From assembly GCA_026712885.1 (NCBI GenBank), contig JAPOPO010000346.1, positions 1 to 9,263 of the forward strand: a DNA stretch of 9,263 nt. The letters run 5' to 3'. Made by a program: the position numbers and the translations under genes. The notes under the pieces are model-generated. The model was not told where the DNA came from, did not search any database, and saw only the letters and a list, made by a program, of their open reading frames with translations. Of this stretch, positions 1 to 7,100 are shown piece by piece (positions within the stretch are counted from its first letter, which is position 1; each line of letters starts with the position of its first letter). The stretch comes from Rhodospirillales bacterium. GTDB lineage: Bacteria > Pseudomonadota > Alphaproteobacteria > UBA828.

Positions 1-10
1 ACGGTGACGA

Positions 11-28
11 CGCGATCTGCGGATCGCG
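11..28. repeat. Perfect 7-bp stem-loop, first of a tandem pair
   Basis: The arms CGCGATC (11-17) and GATCGCG (22-28) are exact reverse complements around a 4-base TGCG loop. A larger stem-loop follows 9 bases later. The pair probably marks the 3' end of a gene lying left of the window, but no T-run follows on either strand, so a classical intrinsic terminator is not shown. No upstream coding sequence can be identified from so few bases. Confidence 0.5.
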
Positions 29-37
29 GATTGACGG

Positions 38-68
38 GGAAGGGCCGCCCCAGCCGGGCGGCCCTTCC
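38..68 (+). terminator. Perfect 13-bp GC-rich hairpin, probable terminator of the upstream gene
   Basis: The left arm GGAAGGGCCGCCC (38-50) and right arm GGGCGGCCCTTCC (56-68) are perfectly complementary around a 5-base loop (51-55). This is the strongest inverted repeat I found in the window, and its length and stability fit a transcription terminator. The bases after it (AACGTTACGG) contain no T-run, so termination may be weak or Rho-assisted. The RDD gene starts only 14 bases downstream, so the hairpin could instead be a 5' leader structure or attenuator for that gene. Confidence 0.5.
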
Positions 69-82
69 AACGTTACGGGCCC

Positions 83-622
83 ATGACTGACGAGGCGCCC
101 GAGAGCGGCGTCATCGGCGTCATCCCCGCCGGATTCTGGCGGCGCGTCGCGGCGTGGATCATCGATACGATCATCGTGCTGGTGGGCGTCTACCTCGTCG
201 GTTCGTACCTGTGGCCCGACCTGATAGAGACCACGACGCACCTCTCCGAGAGCGATGGCGCGCGTCTGGAGGTCGTGAGCTATGCGCTCTCCTGGCTCGG
301 CTCCATCGTCTTCGGCATCGCCCTGGGGGTCTACACGGCGCTGCAGGAGGCCGGGCCGGCGCAGGCGACGCTCGGCAAGCGCATGCTGGGGCTTCGCGTC
401 ACGGGGCTCGACGGCGGGCGGGTCTCGCTGTTCAGGGCGAGTTATCGCTGCTGGCCGCTCTGGCTGCCCGGCCTCGTCAGCATGGTCGTCGGCCTCAATT
501 TCATCGTGGGCTTCGCCGCCATCGCCGCTTGCATCGCGGTCGCCTTCACCCGCCGCAAGCAGGGCCTGCACGACATGCTGGCGCGCTGCCTGGTGGTGCG
601 CCGGCCGCCGCGTGTCATATAA
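83..622 (+). CDS. RDD family integral membrane protein
   Basis: A 179-residue predicted inner-membrane protein of the RDD family. Its molecular role is not established; some members have been linked to ion or solute exchange. The N-terminal signature GFWRRVAAWIIDTII (about 17-31) has the paired Arg and the Asp that name the family. Hydrophobic segments lie at about 23-44, 67-87 and 125-155. The loop QATLGKRMLGLRV (94-106) and the C-terminal RRKQGLHDMLARCLVV (157-172) are also family hallmarks. The length is typical for a single-domain RDD protein. No good Shine-Dalgarno lies before ATG 83, and the start is only 14 bases past a strong hairpin. The next gene starts 91 bases downstream, probably from its own promoter. 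The family call is firm; the function is unknown. Confidence 0.88.
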   Translation: MTDEAPESGVIGVIPAGFWRRVAAWIIDTIIVLVGVYLVGSYLWPDLIETTTHLSESDGARLEVVSYALSWLGSIVFGIALGVYTALQEAGPAQATLGKRMLGLRVTGLDGGRVSLFRASYRCWPLWLPGLVSMVVGLNFIVGFAAIAACIAVAFTRRKQGLHDMLARCLVVRRPPRVI

Positions 623-623
623 G
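618..623 (+). promoter_or_regulatory. Candidate -10 box (TATAAG) for the aminotransferase operon
   Basis: TATAAG matches the -10 consensus TATAAT at five of six positions and overlaps the TAA stop codon of the RDD gene. AT-rich hexamers are rare in this GC-rich sequence. A transcript would start near 629-632 and carry a leader of about 80 bases before the aminotransferase ATG. No convincing -35 hexamer lies 16-18 bases upstream (around 594-601), so the call is weak. Confidence 0.27.
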
Positions 624-654
624 GGCGCGCGAAGGGCACTCGCACCCACCGGCC

Positions 655-711
655 TTTTGCGCCATGATCCCGCGCCGGCGGGCAGGCGAGTCGCCAGGGG
701 AGGGCGCAAAG
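655..711 (+). promoter_or_regulatory. Possible structured mRNA leader (three nested stems) before the aminotransferase gene
   Basis: The outer arms TTTGCGCC (656-663) and GGCGCAAA (703-710) are exact complements, with one more T-G wobble pair (655/711). Between them lie two smaller hairpins: CCCGC (669-673) with GCGGG (678-682), and GGCG (685-688) with CGCC (692-695). Together they would make a three-way junction. The Shine-Dalgarno (AGGGGAGGG, 696-704) lies between the second inner stem and the outer 3' arm, whose end is two bases from ATG 714. Folding of the outer stem could therefore affect translation initiation. I do not recognise a known riboswitch class, and GC-rich DNA yields chance hairpins. 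Confidence 0.3.
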
Positions 712-713
712 AG

Positions 714-1643
714 ATGGTCGCTGAGCGCGCGAACGAGCGGGTCTGCTACTTCAACGGGGAGATCGTGCCGGAGAGCCGGGCCCTGGTCTCTTTCCGCGAC
801 CGGAGCTTTCGCTATGGCGACGGCGCCTTCGATACCACACGCACCTTCGGCCACCGCATCTTCAAGCTCGAAGAGCACATCGTGCGCTTCTACAAGACGT
901 TGCGCTATCTGCGGATCGACCCCGGCATGGCGCCGTCGGAGATGAAGCGTCACACCGAGGAGGTGCTCGCCCGCAACCTCCACCTGCTGGGTCCGGACGA
1001 GGACTACTGGGTGTTCCAGCGCATCTCCCGCGGTCTTGAGCCGGCGGGCGGCGATTTCTACGGCTCGACCGATCCCGTGCTCATCATCGACTGCACGCCG
1101 CTTCCGATTGCCCAGCGCGCCCATTATTTCCGCGACGGGATTCCGTTGCTGGTCCCGTCCAACCGCCGCGCGGCGCCGGATACGATTTCCCCCAGGGCGA
1201 AGACCCACAATTATCTCAATCTCTTCGTCGGGAACGACGAGGTGCGCCGGCGCGACCCCAATGCCCTGGCGCTGTTCCTCGATCACAACGGCAATCTCAG
1301 CGAAGGGGTCGGCTCCAACATCTTCCTCGTCACCGACGGGGTGCTCTACACCCCGCAGGACCGCTACGTGCTCAACGGCATCAGCCGCGAGACCGTGCTG
1401 GAGCTTGCGGCGGAGGCGGACATCGAGGTGGTGAAGTGCGACCTCGATCTGTTCGACGCCCACGGTGCCGACGAAGCCTTCATCACGTCGACGAGCTACT
1501 GCATTTGTCCGGTGGCGACCATCAACGATGTGCCCTTCGGCGAGCGGCGGATCCCCGGTCCGATCACGGAGCGATTGATGGGGCTCTACTGCAAGCTCAT
1601 CGGCTTCGATTTCGTGGACCAGTACCTCAAGCACCTTCACTAG
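714..1643 (+). CDS. Class IV PLP-dependent aminotransferase (BCAT / D-amino acid transaminase fold)
   Basis: A 309-residue cytoplasmic fold-type IV aminotransferase, full length for the family. It should move an amino group between an amino acid and a 2-oxo acid using PLP. The N-terminal FRYGDGAFDTTRTF (32-45) matches the family YGDG(V/A)F motif. The catalytic Lys is probably K163 in RAKTHNYLNL (161-170). E197 in NLSEGVGSNIF (194-204) should bind the pyridine nitrogen of PLP. NGISRETVLELA (221-232) and ITSTSYCICPV (257-267) complete the C-terminal signatures. ATG 714 is chosen because AGGGGAGGG (696-704) precedes it and because residues from VCYFNGE on match the normal N-terminus; the frame stays open further upstream but overlaps the RDD gene. 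It is the first gene of a likely four-gene operon. Substrate and stereospecificity (branched-chain L-amino acid, D-amino acid or amine) cannot be read from the sequence. The dehydrogenase three genes on makes a D-amino acid link attractive but unproven. Confidence 0.9.
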   Translation: MVAERANERVCYFNGEIVPESRALVSFRDRSFRYGDGAFDTTRTFGHRIFKLEEHIVRFYKTLRYLRIDPGMAPSEMKRHTEEVLARNLHLLGPDEDYWVFQRISRGLEPAGGDFYGSTDPVLIIDCTPLPIAQRAHYFRDGIPLLVPSNRRAAPDTISPRAKTHNYLNLFVGNDEVRRRDPNALALFLDHNGNLSEGVGSNIFLVTDGVLYTPQDRYVLNGISRETVLELAAEADIEVVKCDLDLFDAHGADEAFITSTSYCICPVATINDVPFGERRIPGPITERLMGLYCKLIGFDFVDQYLKHLH

Positions 1644-1663
1644 TGCGTTAGGAGACCTCGACC

Positions 1664-2632
1664 ATGCTTGAGATCGTCAAGCCGGGACTCGAGACCAGCA
1701 TTCAGGATTTCCCCGGCCGTGTCGGCTACTGGAACCAGGGCTTCCCGCCGTCTGGCCCGATGGACATGTGGTCGTTCCGCCTCGCCAACCTCGCGGTCGG
1801 CAACGACGAGGGCGCGCCCGGGCTGGAAGCCCAGTTCATGGGGCCGACCATCCGCTTCCAGCGCGACGGCGTGATCGCGATGACCGGCGCCAACATGCGC
1901 CCGATCCTCGACGGGCAGCCGATCCCGATGTGGGAGAGCGTGGCGGTGGACGCCGGGCAGACCCTGGTGATGGGGCCGGCGGTCGCCGGCGCGCGCGGCT
2001 ATCTCGCGGTGGCGGGCGGCATAGACGCGCCGGAGTGGCTCGGCTCGGCGTCCACCTTCCACAAGGCCGGAGTCGGCGGGCTCGACGGCCACGCGGTACG
2101 GGCGGGGCAGGTGCTCCCGGTGAAGGAGGCTGCAGGCACGCCAGGCCGGCGGATTTCCGATCGCGCGCGGCCGAGCTTCCCGGGCGGCAAGACCTGGGAG
2201 ATCGAGGCGGTGCGGGGCCCCAACGACGACTGGATCGACGATGCCGGCCACGAGCGCTTCATCGAGACGGCCTGGATCCTGGAGGCGCGGAGCGACCGCA
2301 CGGGCTATCGCTTGAGCGGGCCAGACTGGACGTTCACCGAGAAGGCCACCGACAAGCTTCCGGAGCACGGCGACTTTCCGTCCAACATCATCGACCAGGG
2401 CTATCCGCTCGGCGCGGTCAACCTGGGCGGTCAGACGCCGATCATCCTGATGAACGACGGCCCCAGCATGGGCGGCTTCATCTGCCCCTACACGGTGCCG
2501 TCCGCCGGCTTCTGGAAGCTCGGTCAGATGAAGCCCAACGAATACATCAAGTTTCGCGAGGTCTCGGTGGGGGAGGCGCAGGAGCTGCGTATCGCCCTCG
2601 ACGACACCTGCACGCTCGACAGCATCGAATAA
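1664..2632 (+). CDS. Biotin-dependent carboxyltransferase subunit, AHS2 / PxpC / KipA family, urea-carboxylase-like
   Basis: A 322-residue protein that is essentially one AHS2 domain (allophanate hydrolase subunit 2; historical name). In urea carboxylase this domain pairs with AHS1 to form the carboxyltransferase; in 5-oxoprolinase the equivalents are PxpC and PxpB. Visible signatures are GLETSIQDFPGRVGYW (8-23), PPSGPMDMWSFRLANLAVGN (28-47), GLEAQFMGPTIRF (53-65), SDRTGYRLSGP (210-220), NIIDQGYPLGAV (241-252), GPSMGGFICPYTV (266-278) and FWKLGQMKP (283-291). NIIDxGY, GGF and WKLGQ look closer to the AHS2 domain inside urea carboxylases than to stand-alone PxpC; this is judged from memory, not alignment. 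AGGAG at 1650-1654, nine bases before the ATG, supports the start. The gene lies 20 bp after the aminotransferase and 14 bp before a biotin carrier. No AHS1 partner or biotin carboxylase lies in the window, so the complex must be completed from elsewhere or differ from the norm. Confidence 0.88.
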   Translation: MLEIVKPGLETSIQDFPGRVGYWNQGFPPSGPMDMWSFRLANLAVGNDEGAPGLEAQFMGPTIRFQRDGVIAMTGANMRPILDGQPIPMWESVAVDAGQTLVMGPAVAGARGYLAVAGGIDAPEWLGSASTFHKAGVGGLDGHAVRAGQVLPVKEAAGTPGRRISDRARPSFPGGKTWEIEAVRGPNDDWIDDAGHERFIETAWILEARSDRTGYRLSGPDWTFTEKATDKLPEHGDFPSNIIDQGYPLGAVNLGGQTPIILMNDGPSMGGFICPYTVPSAGFWKLGQMKPNEYIKFREVSVGEAQELRIALDDTCTLDSIE

Positions 2633-2646
2633 GAGGAGATCGGTCG

Positions 2647-2862
2647 ATGGCGGAAGAGGTTCTGACCCAGGCGCCGGGCAACGTGTGGAAGGTCCTGGTG
2701 AAGGAGGGCGACTCGGTCAAGGCTGGCGACACCCTGTTCATCCTCGAGGTGATGAAGACCGAGGTGCCCCACGACGCCGAGGGCAACGGCACGGTCAAGG
2801 CGCTCCACGTCAAGGAGGAAGACGCCGTCGACGTGGGCCAGCTCGCCGTGGTGATCGAATAG
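2647..2862 (+). CDS. Small free-standing biotin carboxyl carrier protein (biotinyl domain only)
   Basis: A 71-residue protein that is a single biotinyl/lipoyl-attachment domain. It should carry carboxybiotin between a biotin carboxylase and a carboxyltransferase, presumably the AHS2 protein encoded 14 bp upstream. The attachment motif is EVMKTEV (34-40) with K37 as the predicted biotinylated Lys. The Met before Lys points to biotin rather than lipoate, but Thr follows Lys where biotin carriers usually have Met. G11, G21, D22, G27 and D28 in APGNVWKVLVKEGDSVKAGD (9-28) are the usual turn residues, and a mirror half follows at 47-65. There is no N-terminal extension or Pro/Ala linker as in AccB, so it resembles the short carriers that accompany urea-carboxylase-like or non-fatty-acid carboxylases. 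GAGGAG (2633-2638), eight bases upstream, fixes ATG 2647. The substrate is unknown. Confidence 0.87.
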   Translation: MAEEVLTQAPGNVWKVLVKEGDSVKAGDTLFILEVMKTEVPHDAEGNGTVKALHVKEEDAVDVGQLAVVIE

Positions 2863-2902
2863 ATCGCGCGCGGACGGTTCCGCCGGCGGCCGGGGGCGGG
2901 AC

Positions 2903-4153
2903 ATGCGGGTCCTGGTGCTCGGCGCCGGCGTGGTCGGCACCGCCGCGGCCTACTTCCTGAACGAGGCCGGCCACGAGGTCACCGTGGTCGAGCGCCAGGC
3001 CGGCGCCGGGCTGGAGACCAGCTTCGCCAACGGCGGCATCGTCGGCGCATACAGCTCGCGGCCCTGGGCGCACCCCGAAGTGCCGCGCATGCTGATCAAG
3101 TGGTTCGGGCGCGAGGATGCGCCCTACCTGTTTCGCTTGCGCCCGGACCTCGCCCAGTGGCGCTGGGCCGTAAGCTTCCTGCGCCATTGTACGCGGGCGC
3201 ACTTTGAGCGCTCCCAGCAGGTCTCGCTCAGGCTTTCCACCTACAGCTACGAGTGCCTGAAGGCGCTACGCGAGAAGGAGGGGATCGCCTACGACCAACG
3301 TGCCGAGGGGGTGCTTCACCTCCATCGCGACACCGCGTCGCTGGATGCATCCTACGCTTACGAGACCCGGATGGCGGATACCAGCTTCCACCCGGAACAA
3401 CTGGATCGGGACCAGATGCTCGCGGTCGAGCCCGCGCTGCAGCAGACGGCGGACCAGTTCGCGGGCGCAATCTATTTCCGTAACGACGAGTCGGGCGACG
3501 CGCACAAGTTCACGGCGGGCCTTGCTGCGGCCGCTGCTGCGAACGGTGTGACGTTTCGGTTCGGCGAGACGGTGCGGCGCTTGAGCGGCAACCGCCGGCG
3601 TGTGACCGGCGCGGAGACCGACAAGGGCGCCATCGAGGCCGATGCGGTGGTGATGAGCCTCGCGAGTTACAGCCCGCGCTTCCTCAAGCGCCTCGGGCTT
3701 CGGGTGCCGATCTACCCGCTTAAGGGCTATTCGGTGACGATCCCGACGGAGGGCTACAACGGGGCGCCGACGCGGGCTATCCACGACGGCCATCGACGCA
3801 TCGTGATGAGCCGGTTGGGCGACCGGCTGCGCTGCGCCGGCACGGCCGAGCTGGACGGCCACAATGTCACCATCCGCGCCGACCGGGCGAGGGCGACGCT
3901 GGACGCGGCGATGGCGGTGTTCCCGAGCTGCGGCGACCGAACCAAGGCCGAGCGCTGGATCGGCTTCCGCCCGATGACGCCGGACTGCCTGCCGATCATC
4001 GGCAAGACGCGGGTTCCGGGGCTCTACCTGGACACCGGCCACGGCAGCACGGGCTGGACCTACTCGTCGGGCTCCGGCCGAATCATCGCGGACATCATCT
4101 CGAGCCGGGAGCCTGAGATCGACATGACGGGTATGAGGCCGGACCGCTTTTAG
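2903..4153 (+). CDS. FAD-dependent D-amino acid dehydrogenase, DadA-like (DAO superfamily)
   Basis: A 416-residue flavoprotein, slightly shorter than E. coli DadA (about 432). It should oxidise a D-amino acid to the 2-oxo acid and ammonia, passing electrons to the respiratory chain from the cytoplasmic face of the membrane. The N-terminal Rossmann motif GAGVVG (7-12), followed by E30 in TVVERQ, binds FAD. DadA-type signatures are ETSFANGGIV (38-47), NDESGDAHKFTAGLA (194-208), YPLKGYSVTI (271-280), GFRPMTPDCLPIIG (354-367) and DTGHGSTGWTYSSGSG (377-392). ATG 2903 begins directly at the Rossmann strand and follows a G-rich but poor ribosome site (2891-2900). The gene is 40 bp after the biotin carrier and is probably the last in the operon. 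It meets glnE tail-to-tail with 34 bp between stops. DadA is the nearest well-known relative, but substrate preference within this superfamily is broad. Confidence 0.88.
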   Translation: MRVLVLGAGVVGTAAAYFLNEAGHEVTVVERQAGAGLETSFANGGIVGAYSSRPWAHPEVPRMLIKWFGREDAPYLFRLRPDLAQWRWAVSFLRHCTRAHFERSQQVSLRLSTYSYECLKALREKEGIAYDQRAEGVLHLHRDTASLDASYAYETRMADTSFHPEQLDRDQMLAVEPALQQTADQFAGAIYFRNDESGDAHKFTAGLAAAAAANGVTFRFGETVRRLSGNRRRVTGAETDKGAIEADAVVMSLASYSPRFLKRLGLRVPIYPLKGYSVTIPTEGYNGAPTRAIHDGHRRIVMSRLGDRLRCAGTAELDGHNVTIRADRARATLDAAMAVFPSCGDRTKAERWIGFRPMTPDCLPIIGKTRVPGLYLDTGHGSTGWTYSSGSGRIIADIISSREPEIDMTGMRPDRF

Positions 4154-4158
4154 TCCGG
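4139..4158. repeat. 6-bp perfect inverted repeat over the dehydrogenase stop codon, weak terminator candidate
   Basis: CCGGAC (4139-4144) and GTCCGG (4153-4158) pair perfectly around an 8-base loop that contains TTTTA and the start of the TAG stop codon. It is the only hairpin I see near the 34-bp gap between the convergent dehydrogenase and glnE genes, so it could aid termination on either strand. It is short and has no T-run after it, so the functional call is weak. Confidence 0.27.
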
Positions 4159-4187
4159 AGTTCTCGCCAAGGGTCTGCCCGTGTCGG

Positions 4188-7100
4188 TCAGTTCGAGCCG
4201 TTCCCCAGCAGGCGGTCGTAGTGTCCCGCGGTGCGGGCCGCGGTCTCGCGCATCGCCTCCTTGAGCGAATCGATGCCGGTCACGTCGCAGGCGCGCTCGA
4301 TCACCGCGAGCAGTGCCGGCGGCGCGGTCGCCTCGACGAAGCGCTCCTCCTCCACCGTCAGGCTCAGGATGCCGTGCAGGTTGCGCCACAGCGTTACAGC
4401 CTCGGCGAGCTCGCGCGCGGTCTGCTGCTCGATCAGCCCGTGATCGCCCGCTGCCTCGAAGACGGAGGCCGGGTCGCCGGCGAGCACCGCCTCGGTCTCG
4501 GCGCCGTGCAGCAGCTGCAAGTGCTGCGCGATGAACTCGGCGTCGATCAGCCCGCCGCGCTTCTGCTCGATATCCCAGATGTCTTCGCCAGGGTCGTCGC
4601 CGCGCAGGTCCTCGCGCAGGCCGGCGATCTGGGCGGCGAGGTCGCCCGCCTCGTGTGCCCGCCTGAGCGCGGCGAGGCGCGCCTCCTCGAAGCGCTCGCC
4701 CAGGTCGCCTTCGGCCCAGACCACGCGCGCGCGGGTGAGCGTCTGATGCTGCCAGGTGGGAACGCCGTCGCGAAAGTGCTCGACGAAGGAGGCGAGCGAG
4801 GTGACGATGGGCCCGGCGTTGCCGGACGGGCGCGGGCGCATGTCCACGTCGTAGAGCGTACCCTCTGCCGTCGCCGCCCGGATCGCCGCGACGTAGCGCC
4901 GGCTGAGCTGCCCGTAGTAGCGGTCGGGCTTGAGCGGCTTGCGCCCGTCGGATTCCTCCACGCCGGCCGGATGGTCGTAGACCAGGATGAGGTCGAGCGG
5001 CCCGGTCACCGTCATCTCCCGGCTGCCGAGACGGCCGAGCGCCACCACGGCGAAGCGGCCGTCGCGCACCCGGCCGTGCGTTGCGGCGAAGGCATTGGCG
5101 ACGACGGGGTACGCCGCGCCGAGGCAGGCATCGGCGATGTCCGAGAGCGGCGTTGCGGCCTCCACCGGAAAGAGCAGCCCGCGCAGCATGTGCACGCCGA
5201 TGTGGAAGATCTTGTCGTTGGCCCAGCGCCGCTCGGCGTCCAGGAAGTCCTGCATGTCGCGCGCGCGGAGCGCCACGTCGGCGAGCTCGGCCTTCATTTC
5301 CGTCGTGCCGAACTCGCGCTGGTAGAACACGCGGACGAGGCCGCGGCGCGCGATGGTCGCGAGCTCGGGCCCCAGATCGTCGGCATCCGGCACGTCGAGG
5401 TCGGAGAACTCCCGGCTCAGCACGCTGTCGAGCAGCATGGGCCGGTGCTCCAGCCAATTGGCGAGGCGGGGGGCCGAGCCCATGATCTCCGTGATCAGGT
5501 CGAACAGCTCGGGGTGCGCCGCGAACATGGAGAAGAGGTGAGAGCCGGCGGGCAGGCGGGCGAGGAAGCCGTCGAACAGCGCGAGCGCCGAATCGGGGTC
5601 CGGCCAGGCGGAGAAAACGTCCAGGATCGTGGGCAGCAGCTCGGCCAGCCGCTCGCGCGCTTCCTCGCCGCGCACGGCGCGGTAGCGACCCTCGCGCCAG
5701 GCCCGGAGCGTCTCGAACGCGCGCTCGGGATGGGCGTAGCCCATGGCCGCCAGCGTCTCCAGCGTGGCATCGCCGTCGCCCTCGTCGCTGAGGTCGAGGG
5801 TGCCTTCGGACGTGAGCGCGGGCTCGTCCTCGAAGAGGGACATGTAGTGGCGTTCCACGGTCCGAAGATGGCCAAGCAGCACCTCGACGAACGCATCGAC
5901 CGTGTCGTAGCCGAGGAAGGTGGCGGCCTGCGCAACGCCTTCCTCGTCGTCCGGCAGGCTGTGGGTCTGGCGGTCGTCCGCCATCTGCAGCCGGTGCTCG
6001 ACGGTGCGGTGGAAGGTGTAGGCCTCCATCAGCTCCGTCACCGCCTGCCTGCGCATGTGGCCGGCTTCGACCAGGAGGTCGAAGGCCTGCCGCGTGCCGC
6101 GCACGCGCAGCGTCGGGTCGCGCCCGCCCCAGATGAGCTGTTGCGTCTGGGCCAGGAACTCGATCTCGCGGATGCCGCCGCGCCCGAGCTTCATATTGTG
6201 GCCGACCACGGCGACCTGGCCGACGCCGCGGTGAGCATCGATCTGGCGCTTGATCGCGCGGATGTTCTGAATCGCGGCGAAGTCGAGGTGGCGGCGCCAG
6301 ACGAAGGGCTGCAGCCGCTCGAGGAAGCCGTCGCCGGCTTCGATGTCGCCGGCCACGGGCTTGGCCTTGATCATGGCCGCCCGCTCCCAGTTCTCGCCGG
6401 TGGTGGCGTAATAGGCCTCGGCGGCGCGGACCGAGAGGGCCGCGGCGGTCGAGGCGGGGTCGGGGCGCAGGCGGAGGTCGGTGCGGAAGACGTAACCGTC
6501 CGCGGTCCGCTCGTCCATGATCGTGACCAGGTTGCGGGCGAGGCGCGCGAAGATCTGCTGCAACCCGTCGCCGCTCGGGTCGGACGCGATCTCCTCGTCG
6601 AAGAGGACGATGATGTCCACGTCGCTGGAATAGTTGAGCTCGCCCGCGCCGAGCTTGCCCATGCCGAGGATGATGAGGCCGGAGCCTTGTTCCGGCGCCT
6701 CCGGATCCGGCAGTGCGAGCTTGCCGCGATCGTGCAGGTTGCGCAGCAGGTGGGTGCAGACGGCGCTGAGTGTCACCGAAGCGATGTCGGAGAGCGCGCC
6801 GGTCACATGCTCCAGCGGCCAGACCGCGGCGATGTCGGCCATGCCGATGGCGAGGCTGGCACGGCGCTTCGCCACCCGCAGGCGCTTCATCACCTGCTGC
6901 CGCGATTCCTCACCGAGGGCGCTGGTATCCGCCGCCAGCGCGCGCGCGGCGGCGTAGGCAGCCTCCGCCCCCTGCTCGATCAGCACTTGCGCGAATTCCT
7001 GGTCGGCGGTGAGGCAATGGCTGAGGTAGCGGCTGTTGCCGAAGAGCGCTGCGAGCAGCGCGTTGGTGGTGGCATCGGCTTCGCTCGCCTCGGCGAAGCC

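Noticed and set aside
282..713. An N-terminal extension of the aminotransferase frame back to an ATG at 282
   Set aside because: The extra 144 residues are Ser/Arg/Pro-rich, overlap the RDD gene in another frame and match no domain. The start at 714 has a Shine-Dalgarno and the normal family N-terminus.
615..1640. A 341-codon minus-strand frame opposite the aminotransferase
   Set aside because: It has no family motif, and the plus-strand gene here has the full set of class IV aminotransferase signatures and a good ribosome site. It is an antisense shadow.
1768..2646. A long frame continuous with the biotin carrier, which could suggest a fusion protein from an ATG at 1768
   Set aside because: The upstream part is Arg/Gly-rich shadow translation of the AHS2 gene. 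GAGGAG before ATG 2647 and the compact biotinyl domain show that the carrier starts at 2647.
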